A stretch of 64,000 bases of DNA from Rhizobium sp. AC27/96 (GCF_001692325.1 NZ_LXKN01000018.1:620001-684000); one strand, 5' to 3'. Positions 39,070 to 48,513 are shown, numbered from the stretch's first letter. Notes: generated by a model from the letters alone, not told the origin. Program-made: numbers and translations.

Positions 39070-39314
39070 GAGCAATCGATTAGCGAAGATCAGGCGATTT
39101 GCCAATCAGGAACCGGTGTCAGCGAGGTGAGCTTTCTACAATTGACCTAATAAAACTGCTCACCTGTTTAAAGTCTTCGGAACCTGCGGCGCATCAGGGG
39201 CGGTGCCAGCAAGTTCTCCGCCAATGTTGGGATTTAGAAAAACATGCATCGAACTCGAATTGCTAGGGCAAGCGAGCGGGCATTTGAACGTATTTATCTA
39301 ACCCCAAAGGTGCC

Positions 39315-40082
39315 TTGTTGAATATCCTGAATAAAATCCGCCCGTGGACTGCCCAGCAGCGTGCGTTGATCGTTCCTTTCCCGACAGAACAAGACCTGGC
39401 AGAACGCAAATCGAAAACGACGGCCACCGATGGTCCGATCGTTGCATTTTTCACCGAAGGCAGTTTTTACGAACAGGAAAAGGAGCGCATGTCGCGCTCC
39501 GCCGAACGGATCGGCCTCAAGGTACAAGCGACGGCATTACAGAGTGCCGGCAGCTGGGTGTTGAACGCCGGCCTGAAACCAGGTTTTCTGTTGCAGGAAA
39601 GGGAAAGGCTGCACGGCCCACTGCTCTATGTCGACGTCGATGCTGTCTTTCACCGCAATCCCTGGCCGGAACTTCACAAGCTCGATTGCGATATCGCCGC
39701 CTACTACGAAGGCAATCAACGCCTGATCAGCGCGACCATCCTCATCAACGACACGCCCGCGGCCGCGCAGCTGCTGGAACGCTGGCGGCAGGGATGCCTT
39801 GCCAATCCAGAGATGTGGGATCAGCTCGTTCTTGAGCAGATCATAGCCGAGGATGCGGCGAGCGCCCTTCCGCTGTTCCGCGTGGTGAAGCTGCCCGCAT
39901 CCTTCTGCTGGATCTTCGATCGCGTCGAGAATGGAGCCGTCAGCCAGGTCTTCATCGAACAGCTCCAGGCGAGCCGGGAGGCGACAAAGCGCAAGCGCTG
40001 GTTCGGCCGCATCGGCAAGCGCCTGAAGCGCCGGCGCGACCGGGTCGAAGACATAGAGCGTATCTTGAACAACTACAGCTGA
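39315..40082 (+). CDS. Glycosyltransferase-like protein with DxD motif
   Basis: A 255-residue protein. The segment LLYVDVDAVFHRNPWPELH contains a DxD pair typical of nucleotide-sugar transferases of GT-A fold (nucleotide-diphospho-sugar transferase/GT77-like). A preceding AGSWVLNAGLKPGFLL and a following ISATILINDTPAA fit the core of that fold. The tail is highly basic (RKRWFGRIGKRLKRRR). The start is a TTG (39315 or 39318) after AAAGG; no ATG is available before the conserved region. No partner polysaccharide genes are nearby. Confidence 0.6.
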   Translation: MLNILNKIRPWTAQQRALIVPFPTEQDLAERKSKTTATDGPIVAFFTEGSFYEQEKERMSRSAERIGLKVQATALQSAGSWVLNAGLKPGFLLQERERLHGPLLYVDVDAVFHRNPWPELHKLDCDIAAYYEGNQRLISATILINDTPAAAQLLERWRQGCLANPEMWDQLVLEQIIAEDAASALPLFRVVKLPASFCWIFDRVENGAVSQVFIEQLQASREATKRKRWFGRIGKRLKRRRDRVEDIERILNNYS

Positions 40083-40103
40083 GCCGACAATCGCGGGCTC
40101 AAA

Positions 40104-41033
40104 TCACAGCATGTCGTCCAGGCTCCAATGGTTGTTCCAGCGGGCGTCGATCTCGTCATTGACGTTCTGATAGCGGATGTCGGTGGAGAGGCGCAGACGG
40201 TGGCCCTTGTCCTGGTTTGTGGTCGAGGCATGAATCATGAAAGGCGAATGGAGCATGATGTCGCCGGCTTCATAGTCGGCGGTCAGCCAGCGGGTGTCGA
40301 AACGCTCCGCCATCTCAGGCAGGTCCTTCGATACCCATCCGCCCTCGGTCATGTTGCGATTATAGGCACTTACGCGTTCCTCGGGGCTGAGATCGCCGTT
40401 CCGCTCGTTGAACTCACGCTCCATCCTCGCGCCGATTGCGTGCGATCCCTCGAGATAGGTCAGGCCGCCCATTTCAGCAGGGATATCGCCGATGGGAATC
40501 CACGATGTCACAACCCTGCTTGTGCCGCCACGCAGATAGACGAGATCATAATGCGCCGGCGTCGCAATCGTCGTCCCGGGCCGGACATGGCGCATGATCT
40601 TGCGCTTGTGCAGATAGGAAATGCCAGCCAGGAATTCGTCCATGAAGCGGGCCATGCGGGGTTGTGTACAGAAGCCCTCATAGGCCACCGAACGCACCAG
40701 AGACATCAGATAACGATCCACGGCCCTATTGTCCGGCGCGATCGCTGAGGCGATCCCATCCCGCGGATCTGTTCCCGGTGCAATCAATCCGGTGTTGGCC
40801 AGATGACCGAACACCCAGCCACGGAATTCGATGACCTCGCGTCGCGGCAGGAAGCCCTTGAGCCAGACATAGCCATTCTCTTCATAGAGGTGGCGGATTG
40901 CCGCGACGCCGATGCCGGGATCGGTGGGAGTGAGATCACCGAGCCGATTTGGTGCCGTCGACAGGATTTTACCGTTGGCAACAAGGCTGAAGCTTTCCTC
41001 ATCGCCTTGCGTCGTCTGCATGGAAATCGACAT
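40104..41033 (-). CDS. Phytanoyl-CoA dioxygenase (PhyH) family oxygenase
   Basis: A 309-residue non-heme Fe(II)/2-oxoglutarate oxygenase. The iron facial triad is visible: HYD in TPAHYDLVYLRGG (HxD) and the distal His in SPFMIHASTTN. A 2-oxoglutarate-binding Arg is likely in HRLRLSTDIRY. I chose the ATG at 41033 with GGTGAG upstream; the longer ORF would overlap the divergent AraC-type gene at 41131. The substrate is unknown; the divergent AraC regulator (97 bp away) probably controls it. Confidence 0.82.
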   Translation of the reverse strand: MSISMQTTQGDEESFSLVANGKILSTAPNRLGDLTPTDPGIGVAAIRHLYEENGYVWLKGFLPRREVIEFRGWVFGHLANTGLIAPGTDPRDGIASAIAPDNRAVDRYLMSLVRSVAYEGFCTQPRMARFMDEFLAGISYLHKRKIMRHVRPGTTIATPAHYDLVYLRGGTSRVVTSWIPIGDIPAEMGGLTYLEGSHAIGARMEREFNERNGDLSPEERVSAYNRNMTEGGWVSKDLPEMAERFDTRWLTADYEAGDIMLHSPFMIHASTTNQDKGHRLRLSTDIRYQNVNDEIDARWNNHWSLDDML

Positions 41034-41130
41034 TTCACTCACCAGAAATCTGAATTGAAGACCAGTTGAATCTAGCTGTTGAAACTGATTTTCTACATGG
41101 AGGAAAATAATACTGGACTTTTCGCTCATC

Positions 41131-41955
41131 ATGAAAACGACGAATGCGATCTATCGCTCGCCCCTCGCGACCATGGGAGGGCTGGCTGTTACCGGCAGCG
41201 GCAGGCAGCATGTCACGCATTCGGTGAAGGCACGAAAATTGCCGAACTATGCTGTCGTCCTGGTGGAGCATGGCCAAGGGTTCCTCGAAACCGAGGCCGT
41301 CGGCCGGCAGAGCGTGAAGGGGCCGGCCCTCTTCTGGCTCTTTCCAAATCGCCAACATTCATATGGGCCGGATGAGGATGGCTGGAGCGAGCGATGGGCT
41401 CTTTTCGAGGGCTCTGTGGTGCGCGACTTCCTGCGTCTGCGGCTGATCAGCGAACAATCTCCGCTCATCCCCCTCCGCAATCTCGATCGCGTGCAGCGTC
41501 TGTTCAGCGGCCTTCACGCCGATCTCCTGGAGGACACCAATCTCGCCAGAGCCTCAGCTGCATCGGCGCTGCACCAGATCGTCATTCTGTCAGCCCGCCA
41601 ACCGAGCGGAACAACCCTTTCTCCGCAAGAAGGGCCTGATATCGTCGAGATCATCGAGGCCTTGCGCAGGCGAGCGACGGAGCCTCTGGACATGGCGGCC
41701 TTCGCCGCCGAATACGGCATATCGTCCGCAACGCTGCGCCGGAAGGTGGCGGCGGAAGTCGGGCTGCCGCCGAAAGGCTTCCAGCTTCGGGTGCGCATGG
41801 ACCACGCCAAGGAACTGCTGGCGACGACGGATGACAAGATCGAGATCATCGCCTCCAGGATCGGGTTCGACGATGCATTCTACTTCTCGCGGCTGTTTCA
41901 CGAGCGGGAAAACTGCACGCCGCGCGAGTTCCGTGCCCGCTACCGAACAAGCTGA
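41131..41955 (+). CDS. AraC-family transcriptional regulator
   Basis: A 274-residue regulator with an N-terminal cupin-like sensor (about 10-140) and C-terminal double HTH (about 175-272), including MAAFAAEYGISSATLRRKV and IASRIGFDDAFYFSRLFHERENCTPREFR. It diverges from the PhyH-family oxygenase and converges with the next AraC-type gene, so the PhyH gene is its most likely target. Confidence 0.88.
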   Translation: MKTTNAIYRSPLATMGGLAVTGSGRQHVTHSVKARKLPNYAVVLVEHGQGFLETEAVGRQSVKGPALFWLFPNRQHSYGPDEDGWSERWALFEGSVVRDFLRLRLISEQSPLIPLRNLDRVQRLFSGLHADLLEDTNLARASAASALHQIVILSARQPSGTTLSPQEGPDIVEIIEALRRRATEPLDMAAFAAEYGISSATLRRKVAAEVGLPPKGFQLRVRMDHAKELLATTDDKIEIIASRIGFDDAFYFSRLFHERENCTPREFRARYRTS

Positions 41956-41972
41956 TCGACCAAAGCCGCCGT

Positions 41973-42869
41973 CTACGCCTCACCATCCCGGCCGGCAGGA
42001 CCACGCTCCAAATTTCGCCGACGCCACGCCGCTGGCGCCTCCCCCATCCGCTTGCGGAAAAAGCGCGAAAAATAGGCCGGATCCTCGAACCCCACCTCGC
42101 GGCCGATATCCTCGACAGAGCGGATGGTGAACATCAATAGTCGCTTGGCCTCCAGCAGCCGCCGCTCGAGCAGCATCTCCTTGACGGTGAGCCCGAAAAC
42201 CTCGCGACATGCCTTGTCAAGCAGATGCGGCGTCGTCGCAAGCAGCTCGACATAGCGGCCAACCGGCCAATCGCTCTTGTAATGCCGATCGATGGCGCTG
42301 CGCAGCGACAAGGCAAGGGTGACTGTGGGGGAAGCTGACGGCAAGGCGGCGCTGCCGCCGAGCCTGCTCATCAGAGACAGTACGACCCCGATCAATCCCA
42401 GCATGACTTTTTCGCTTTGTCCGCCACGCTCTCTGTATTCGAAGCTGATCATCTCCAGCAGCACACCAAGCTTCTGCCAGGAGGGATCCTCTGGCCGGCC
42501 TGTCAGAAACGTCGGCATGTCCAGGCTGAGATCCACCTGGGGCGCGAGCGCCTTCAGCGTATCGTCTGATACGGATACGACAATGGCATCCGATTGATCG
42601 TCAACCTCGAATCCGTGGATGATATTGCTCGGAATGAAACTGATGGTCGGAGCGGAAAAATTCCAAGTCCGATCCTCGATCCGGTAATGACCGCCGCCCT
42701 TGTACCAATAGGTGATCTGCCCCATCGACGGATGTTTGTGGGACGCCACATGCCCAAAATGCAGCGTTTTCCGGTCCATGACCGTTTCGACATGCAGGAA
42801 TCCGACGTCGAGCGCGCGGCTTGGCTCGCCATAGACAAAGAAATTCGGGATCTCGTTTTTCTGCGACAT
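41973..42869 (-). CDS. hpaA: AraC-family regulator, HpaA-like, divergent from hpaBC
   Basis: A 298-residue regulator of the PobR/HpaA kind, with a cupin effector domain (HVASHKHPSMGQITYWYKGG near residue 45) and C-terminal double HTH (LLDKACREVFGLTVKEMLLE, then IGREVGFEDPAYFSRFFRKRMG). I chose the ATG at 42869, which leaves 95 bp to hpaB. By position and similarity to HpaA, the 4-hydroxyphenylacetate-responsive activator of hpaBC in E. coli, it should activate hpaBC. No operator could be defined. Confidence 0.8.
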   Translation of the reverse strand: MSQKNEIPNFFVYGEPSRALDVGFLHVETVMDRKTLHFGHVASHKHPSMGQITYWYKGGGHYRIEDRTWNFSAPTISFIPSNIIHGFEVDDQSDAIVVSVSDDTLKALAPQVDLSLDMPTFLTGRPEDPSWQKLGVLLEMISFEYRERGGQSEKVMLGLIGVVLSLMSRLGGSAALPSASPTVTLALSLRSAIDRHYKSDWPVGRYVELLATTPHLLDKACREVFGLTVKEMLLERRLLEAKRLLMFTIRSVEDIGREVGFEDPAYFSRFFRKRMGEAPAAWRRRNLERGPAGRDGEA

Positions 42870-42964
42870 GCCGGAAAAAGTACCAGCGAATTGCCTCCTT
42901 TGTCCATGGCCGCGGCAGCAGCGGAGACGTAGCATCGGTCAAGATCTCAAGGGAGGAATACGAG

Positions 42965-44527
42965 ATGCGAGCTGAAGATCACCGCGGCGACAAGACCCGC
43001 CCATTTACCGGCGCCGAATATCTGGAAAGCCTGCGCGATGGCCGCGAAGTCTACATCAACGGCGAACGCATCGCCGATGTGACCACCCATCCGTCCATGC
43101 GCAATTCCGCCCGCTCGATCGCGCGCATGTACGACGCGCTGCATGACGAAAAGTCCAAGGCACGTCTGACATCGCCGACCGATACCGGATCGGGCGGCTA
43201 CACGCACAAATATTTCCGCGTGGCGAAATCCTCCGCAGAACTCGTCGCCCAGCAGGGCGCTATCGCCGACTGGGCGCGCATGTCCTACGGCTGGATGGGC
43301 CGCACGGCCGACTACAAGGCAGCCCTCATGAACACGCTCGGCGCCAATGCCGACTGGTATGGGCCGTTCAAGGACAACGCGCTTTCCTGGCACAAGCGTG
43401 CTCAGGAATCCGTGCTCTTCATGAACCACGCGATCGTCAATCCGCCGATCGATCGCCACAAGCCGGCCGATGCCGTCAAGGATGTTTTCGTCCACATCAC
43501 CAAGGAGACCGATGCCGGCATCTATGTCTCGGGCGCCAAGGTGGTGGCGACATCCTCGGCCCTCACCCACTATAATTTCCTCGCGCAGAGCTCGGCAACC
43601 GTGACGGAAGACCCGTCACTATCGGTCATGTTCATCGTTCCGATGAATGCGCCCGGGATCAAGATGTTCTGCCGCGTCTCGTACGAGCAAACAGCCAATA
43701 CCGTGGGACATCCCTTCGACTATCCGCTGTCGTCGCGTTTCGACGAGAACGACGCGATCCTGGTGCTCGACAATGTCTTCGTGCCCTGGGAGGACGTGCT
43801 GGTGCTGCGCGACGCGGCCAAGATCCTCTCGTTCCATCCGGCCTCCGGCTTCATGCACGGCTATTGCTTCCAGGGCTGCACGCGCTTTGCCGTCAAGCTC
43901 GATTTCCTCGCCGGGCTGCTCGCGAAGGCGCTGCGCGCGACGGGTGGCGATGCCTTCCGCGGCAATCAGGCCGCACTCGGCGAAGTGATCGCGCTGCGCC
44001 ACATGTTCTGGTCGTTCTCCAATGCCATGGCCTACAATCCTCAGCCCTGGGCTAACGGCGCGGTACTGCCGAACATGGAGGCCGCCCTTTCCTACCGCAC
44101 CTTCATGTCGGAGGCCTATCCGCGTGTCATTGAGACCGTACGCAAGGTCGTTGCCTCCGGCCTTATCTACCTGCCCTCGTCGGCCAAGGATTTCAGCAAC
44201 CCGGAGATCGATCGCTATCTCGCCCAATATGTGCGCGGCTCCGACAATATGGGCCATGTCGAGCGCATCAAGATCATGAAGCTATTGTGGGACGCCACAG
44301 GCACGGAATTCGGCGGGCGACACGCTCTTTACGAGCTCAACTATGCCGGCGCGCCGGAGGAAGTCCGGCTGCAGGTGCTGAAAGGCGCCGAGCGCGGCGG
44401 CCGGTTGAGGGAGATGGAGGCGCTCGTCGATCGCTGCATGAGCGACTACGACGAAAACGGCTGGACCGGAGATACCTGGCTTCCGCCGCTTGGGCAAACC
44501 TCCCCCATCCGCAACGCCGCCGAATGA
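42965..44527 (+). CDS. hpaB: 4-hydroxyphenylacetate 3-monooxygenase, oxygenase component
   Basis: HpaB hydroxylates 4-hydroxyphenylacetate to 3,4-dihydroxyphenylacetate using FADH2 from HpaC. The 520-residue length and the N-terminal ARPFTGxEYLESLRDGREVY-like pattern (TRPFTGAEYLESLRDGREVY here) are typical, as are TDTGSGGYTHKYFRVAKS (flavin region) and NTVGHPFDYPLSSRFDENDA. The ATG at 42965 follows GGGAGG. It is separated from hpaC by 10 nt. Some relatives act on other phenols, but hpaC, hpaA-like, hpaD, hpaE and hpaF nearby support 4-HPA. Confidence 0.92.
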   Translation: MRAEDHRGDKTRPFTGAEYLESLRDGREVYINGERIADVTTHPSMRNSARSIARMYDALHDEKSKARLTSPTDTGSGGYTHKYFRVAKSSAELVAQQGAIADWARMSYGWMGRTADYKAALMNTLGANADWYGPFKDNALSWHKRAQESVLFMNHAIVNPPIDRHKPADAVKDVFVHITKETDAGIYVSGAKVVATSSALTHYNFLAQSSATVTEDPSLSVMFIVPMNAPGIKMFCRVSYEQTANTVGHPFDYPLSSRFDENDAILVLDNVFVPWEDVLVLRDAAKILSFHPASGFMHGYCFQGCTRFAVKLDFLAGLLAKALRATGGDAFRGNQAALGEVIALRHMFWSFSNAMAYNPQPWANGAVLPNMEAALSYRTFMSEAYPRVIETVRKVVASGLIYLPSSAKDFSNPEIDRYLAQYVRGSDNMGHVERIKIMKLLWDATGTEFGGRHALYELNYAGAPEEVRLQVLKGAERGGRLREMEALVDRCMSDYDENGWTGDTWLPPLGQTSPIRNAAE

Positions 44528-44537
44528 GGGCTTTGCG

Positions 44538-45050
44538 ATGGAGGAGCAACTCTCGAAAAGCGAATTCCGCAACGCGATGGCGCGGGTCTGCGCGCCGGTC
44601 AACGTGATCACGACAAATGGCCCTGCCGGCCGTGGCGGCTTCACCGCCACCGCCATGTGCAGTGTCACCGACGAGCCGCCGACGCTGCTCGTCTGCATGA
44701 ACAGCCGTTCGGCGCAAACCGGCCTCTTCTTCGAAAACCGCCGCTTCTGCGTCAATGTCCTGACGCAGGAACACAAGGAACTGGCCGGCTATTTCGCCGG
44801 CCAGCGTGCCGAGATGGAAGAGCGTTACGCTGCCGCGAATTGGATCGATTTCCGCTCCGGCAGCCAGGCGCTATCGGATGCGATCGTCTCCTTCGATTGC
44901 CGCCTGACGGAAGCGCGGCTGGTCGGCACGCATCACATCTTCATCGGCGAGGTCATCGATATCCGCAGCCGCAAGGATGGGCATGCACTGCTCTATTTCG
45001 ACCGCAACTATGTGCACGTGCCGACGCAGGCAGGGAGTTTCGGCGGCTGA
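44538..45050 (+). CDS. hpaC: Flavin reductase component of 4-hydroxyphenylacetate monooxygenase
   Basis: A 170-residue FMN/FAD reductase that uses NADH to supply reduced flavin to HpaB. The family signature GGFTATAMCSVTDEPPTLLVC and the C-terminal LLYFDRNYVHV are present. It directly follows hpaB and is closed by a large hairpin at 45052-45121. Confidence 0.92.
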   Translation: MEEQLSKSEFRNAMARVCAPVNVITTNGPAGRGGFTATAMCSVTDEPPTLLVCMNSRSAQTGLFFENRRFCVNVLTQEHKELAGYFAGQRAEMEERYAAANWIDFRSGSQALSDAIVSFDCRLTEARLVGTHHIFIGEVIDIRSRKDGHALLYFDRNYVHVPTQAGSFGG

Positions 45051-45051
45051 G

Positions 45052-45121
45052 TGCAAGACTACCAAAGAACGTGAAACGAATGGGGATGCAGTGAAGCACG
45101 GCATCCCCATCACGTCTTGCA
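45052..45121. terminator. Nested hairpin between hpaC and the ABC transporter operon
   Basis: ATGGGGATGC (45080-45089) and GCATCCCCAT (45101-45110) form a perfect 10-bp stem with an 11-nt loop, enclosed by a perfect 8-bp stem TGCAAGAC/GTCTTGCA (45052-45059 with 45114-45121). It sits between convergent genes and likely terminates in both directions, although no T-run is visible. Confidence 0.65.
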
Positions 45122-45137
45122 AAGTGTCACTATCTCG

Positions 45138-45839
45138 TCAGGCAGCAGCATCTCCAAGATAGAGACGATGAAGCTGCGCCGGATCATTGGCGAGCGTGGC
45201 GCAATCGCCGTCATAGACGATGCCACCTCTGCGCAGCACATAGGCGCGGTCGCCGATCGCAAGGGCAAGGGCCGCGAACTGCTCGACCAGAATAACCGCC
45301 ATGCCGGCATCAGCCAGTTGCCGGACCGCCCGCATCAGGCGGCTGACGATGACCGGCGCCAGGCCGGACGACATTTCATCGATCATGACCACCTTCGGCC
45401 GTGTCAGCAACGATCGGGCGATGACAAGCATCTGTTGCTCGCCGCCGGACAGCATGCCGGCCTTGATATCGCGACGTTGACGCAGCTCCGGAAACAGGTC
45501 GTAAGCCTCCTGCAGATCTGCGCCGGGATCGAGCGCGACCTTGAGATTTTCTTCGGTCGTCATCTCCGGAAAGACGGCACGTCCCTGCTCGACATGGCTG
45601 ATGCCGGCACGGGCACGCAGGCCCGCGCGCAATTTCAGAAACTCCGTGCCATCCAACGAGGCCGACCCCGACGCTGCCGGAATGATGCCAGAGAGGCTTT
45701 CGAGCAGCGTGGTCTTACCGGCCCCATTGGAGCCAAGGAGAACGCTGATTTCTCCGCTCGAAACGGCAAGATCCACGCCGCGAACGACAGGGATGCCGGA
45801 TCGGTTGACGACGAGACCTTTGATGGAAAGCGCGGTCAT
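45138..45839 (-). CDS. Branched-chain-type ABC transporter ATP-binding protein (LivF-like)
   Basis: A 233-residue ATPase with canonical motifs: Walker A GSNGAGKTT near residue 38, signature LSGGEQQMLVIAR near 135, Walker B VVMIDEMSSGLAP. It overlaps the end of the permease-ATPase fusion by ATGA (45836-45839). It ends the operon amidohydrolase, binding protein, LivH, LivMG, LivF. Confidence 0.92.
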   Translation of the reverse strand: MTALSIKGLVVNRSGIPVVRGVDLAVSSGEISVLLGSNGAGKTTLLESLSGIIPAASGSASLDGTEFLKLRAGLRARAGISHVEQGRAVFPEMTTEENLKVALDPGADLQEAYDLFPELRQRRDIKAGMLSGGEQQMLVIARSLLTRPKVVMIDEMSSGLAPVIVSRLMRAVRQLADAGMAVILVEQFAALALAIGDRAYVLRRGGIVYDGDCATLANDPAQLHRLYLGDAAA

Positions 45840-47551
45840 TCGGCGGCCTCCTCAAGTTCGATGCCCATATAGGCTTTCTGGACGATCGGCATGGCGAGAA
45901 CGCTCTGCGGCGCGCCATTGGCGATCACGCGTCCGAAATCGAACACCGTAATCACAGAGCAGGCCCGCCGCACCAGATCCATGTCATGCTCGATCAGAAG
46001 TACGGCACTGCCGAACGCCTCGGGAATGGCGGCAATCCGTTCGCCGAGCCTGACAGCATCGGCGTAGGATTGGCCGGCGGCCGGCTCGTCGAGAAGGATG
46101 ACGGGCGGCCGCGATGCGACCACGCCGGCAACATCGAGCAGCCGCCGTGTACCCGCATCGACCGAAGCGATGGGTGTATCGGCCGGTGGGCAATCGAACC
46201 ATTGCAGGATGGCGGAAAGCTCGTCGTCGCTAATGGCGCCGGCCGCAAGTCGCACATAGTTGCCAACGCTGAGTTCCGGCGCGATGCGCGTGGTCTGCCA
46301 CGTACGGCGGATGCCCAGCCGGGCGCGGCTCGTGGCGGAAAGGCCTTCCAGAGGTTTGCCATTCAGCTTCACCGAGCCATCATAGCCAGCGAGAAATCCG
46401 GCGATAGCATCGACCATGGTCGACTTCCCAGCGCCGTTCGGGCCGACAAGGCCAACGACCGTGCCTGCCGGCACCTGCAGATTGACCTTGTCCAGCGCGA
46501 CGACGGCGCCATAGCGGACCGTGAGATCGCTGACCTCAAGCGCTAGCCCTGGTTCGTGCACACCGGCAGCCGGAAGATGGCTCGATCGCCTATGCGTGCA
46601 GGCTGCAAGGCGCTTGGGAAGCAGTTTGCGCGCAAGCCGTGCCCAAGTCTCGCTGATGGTTTCGCCCGAGGAAAGGGCATGTACGGCGCCGATTGCGAAG
46701 AAGACATTGCCGACATCCTGCGGCAGGTTGAGCCTGCGCAGCAGTTCGGGAAACAACGTGATCAACATGCCGCCGATGACAGCCCCGAGGGTGAAATGTG
46801 CGCCGACCATCGTCGCGACCGCGAAGAGCGCCAGGGATTGCATCATCGAGAAGTTTTCCGAGACCAGTGTCCCGAGATAGCCGGCGAGCAAACCGCCCGA
46901 CACGCCGGAAATGAAGGCGCTGATCGCAAAGGCGCTTAGCTTTGCGCGAGGAATGGAGATGCCATGTGCCGCCGCCGCCCGCTCCGAGTGTCGGACCGCG
47001 AGCCAGGAGGCGCCGAGCCGCGATCGGCTGACGAATTCGAGCGCCACGGCGATCACGCCGTAAGTCAGAAGCACGAAGATGAAGAAGCCGTAGTCGCTCT
47101 CAAAGAGCGCGGGACGGACCACCTGCGTAAACGTCGTCTGCCCCGGAAAGGTAATCGTCGCGAGCACCGTATCGAAAGCCGCGGCAAAACCGAGAGTGAC
47201 GATCGCCAGGTTGATGCCGCGCAATCGGAGCGCCGGCAGGCCGATGGCGATGCCGACAGGCACGGCTGCGAGACCACCGATGACCATCCAGACGACAAGG
47301 CCGCCGGGCGCCTCGATGACGTTCAGATATCCCGTCACCCAGGCACCGACCCCTGCAAAGGACATCTGGCAAAGCGAGATCATGCCGGTGCGCCCGGCGA
47401 CGAGGCCGAGGCTCTGCAGGGCAATGCCCGTTATGAAAACCGCGGTCAGCAGAAACACCCAATATTTGGGCAGCAGCAAAAGAACGAGTACGCCGATGGC
47501 GGCAAGCGACAGGGCGGTAACGGCGGCTGCGCGGAAACTAGCGTGCTTCAT
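45836..47551 (-). CDS. Fused branched-chain-type ABC permease and ATPase (LivM-LivG)
   Basis: A 571-residue fusion. Residues about 1-310 are a LivM-like permease with eight to ten hydrophobic segments; about 330-571 are a LivG-like ATPase with Walker A GPNGAGKST and Walker B PVILLDEPAAG. The expected LSxGQ signature is replaced by SVDAGTRRLL, and the helical subdomain is short, so this ATPase site is probably altered while LivF keeps a canonical signature. I chose the ATG at 47551, which overlaps the LivH end by 14 bases. Fusions of this type exist in alphaproteobacteria. Confidence 0.88.
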   Translation of the reverse strand: MKHASFRAAAVTALSLAAIGVLVLLLLPKYWVFLLTAVFITGIALQSLGLVAGRTGMISLCQMSFAGVGAWVTGYLNVIEAPGGLVVWMVIGGLAAVPVGIAIGLPALRLRGINLAIVTLGFAAAFDTVLATITFPGQTTFTQVVRPALFESDYGFFIFVLLTYGVIAVALEFVSRSRLGASWLAVRHSERAAAAHGISIPRAKLSAFAISAFISGVSGGLLAGYLGTLVSENFSMMQSLALFAVATMVGAHFTLGAVIGGMLITLFPELLRRLNLPQDVGNVFFAIGAVHALSSGETISETWARLARKLLPKRLAACTHRRSSHLPAAGVHEPGLALEVSDLTVRYGAVVALDKVNLQVPAGTVVGLVGPNGAGKSTMVDAIAGFLAGYDGSVKLNGKPLEGLSATSRARLGIRRTWQTTRIAPELSVGNYVRLAAGAISDDELSAILQWFDCPPADTPIASVDAGTRRLLDVAGVVASRPPVILLDEPAAGQSYADAVRLGERIAAIPEAFGSAVLLIEHDMDLVRRACSVITVFDFGRVIANGAPQSVLAMPIVQKAYMGIELEEAAE

Positions 47552-48407
47552 CCCAGCGGGCTCCTCTTTGCGACCACAGGAGGACAGCAAGAATGACGAT
47601 AAACGGAACGGTGCTGCGATACTGACTGATGAAATCGACAGCGCTGACGGCGCCTTCCAATATGCCGATCGTCACGCCACCCAAAAGGGCCGCGCGAAAG
47701 CTGGCGAAGGCGCCGATCAGGGCCGCGGCCAGAGCCGGCACAACAAGCAGGCTCAACGAAGCAAAATCGGGAGAGCGCAGCGGCGCAATAATCATCAGGG
47801 CGAAGGAGGTCACAGCACCAGTCACTACCCAAACGCCGAGCGCCAAAAGCCTTACCCGAATGCCGATGAGCTCGGCCGCCATAGGCCGCTGCGACAGCGC
47901 CCGCAATTGCAGCCCGATCCGCGTGCGAGCCAGAAATTGCTCTGTCAATACGGTGAAGACGATGGCGAGAACCAAGGTCGTGACAGCGGCCCAAGTCACC
48001 TCGACGCCGGCGAGACGGAAGGCCGACCCGGAAATCAGCTCGGGGAAGTTATGCGGATGCTGGCCACCGGTCAGCCGCAGTCCGAGGGCGATGATGCCGA
48101 CCAGAAGAGCGGCCGTCACCGCCGCCTTGGTGGAGGCATTGGCGTTTGCAAACCATGTGGTCATCACGAGGCCGATCAGAACGCCGGCGAATGCACCGGC
48201 GGCGATGCCCAACAACACCGCCGGCAACAGTGGCATGCCGGCCTCATGCAGCGCGACCATGATGAAGGTGCCCATGGCACCAATCGCGGCGCCTGTGAAG
48301 TTCACCACGGCCACCAGACGATAGGTGAAAATGGCGCAGACCCCCAGGATGGCATAGGCACCACCTGCGGAAAGACCAGCCACAGCGGCTGTAAATAGAG
48401 CGTTCAT
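47538..48407 (-). CDS. Branched-chain-type ABC transporter permease (LivH-like)
   Basis: A 289-residue permease with about eight membrane segments. The start region GLSAGGAYAILGVCAIFTYR and VNFTGAAIGAMGTFI is typical of LivH, and ELIGIRVRLLALGVWVVTG is the cytoplasmic loop contacting the ATPases. It follows the binding-protein gene after a 107-nt gap containing a 13-bp hairpin. Confidence 0.92.
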   Translation of the reverse strand: MNALFTAAVAGLSAGGAYAILGVCAIFTYRLVAVVNFTGAAIGAMGTFIMVALHEAGMPLLPAVLLGIAAGAFAGVLIGLVMTTWFANANASTKAAVTAALLVGIIALGLRLTGGQHPHNFPELISGSAFRLAGVEVTWAAVTTLVLAIVFTVLTEQFLARTRIGLQLRALSQRPMAAELIGIRVRLLALGVWVVTGAVTSFALMIIAPLRSPDFASLSLLVVPALAAALIGAFASFRAALLGGVTIGILEGAVSAVDFISQYRSTVPFIVILAVLLWSQRGARWDEAR

Positions 48408-48469
48408 TGCAGAACTCCGGAAGCGGGCAAATCTTGCCTCGCCAGATCAGATCGTCGCATCGAGGCCGA

Positions 48470-48504
48470 TGCCCGATCCTGCCCTTCGAATGCAGGATCG
48501 GGCA
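48470..48504 (-). terminator. Intercistronic hairpin after the binding-protein gene
   Basis: TGCCCGATCCTGC (48470-48482) and GCAGGATCGGGCA (48492-48504) form a perfect 13-bp stem with a 9-nt loop, 9 nt after the binding-protein stop and 63 nt before LivH. It should favour binding-protein over permease expression by attenuation or mRNA protection. Confidence 0.7.
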
Positions 48505-48513
48505 CGAGAGCCA

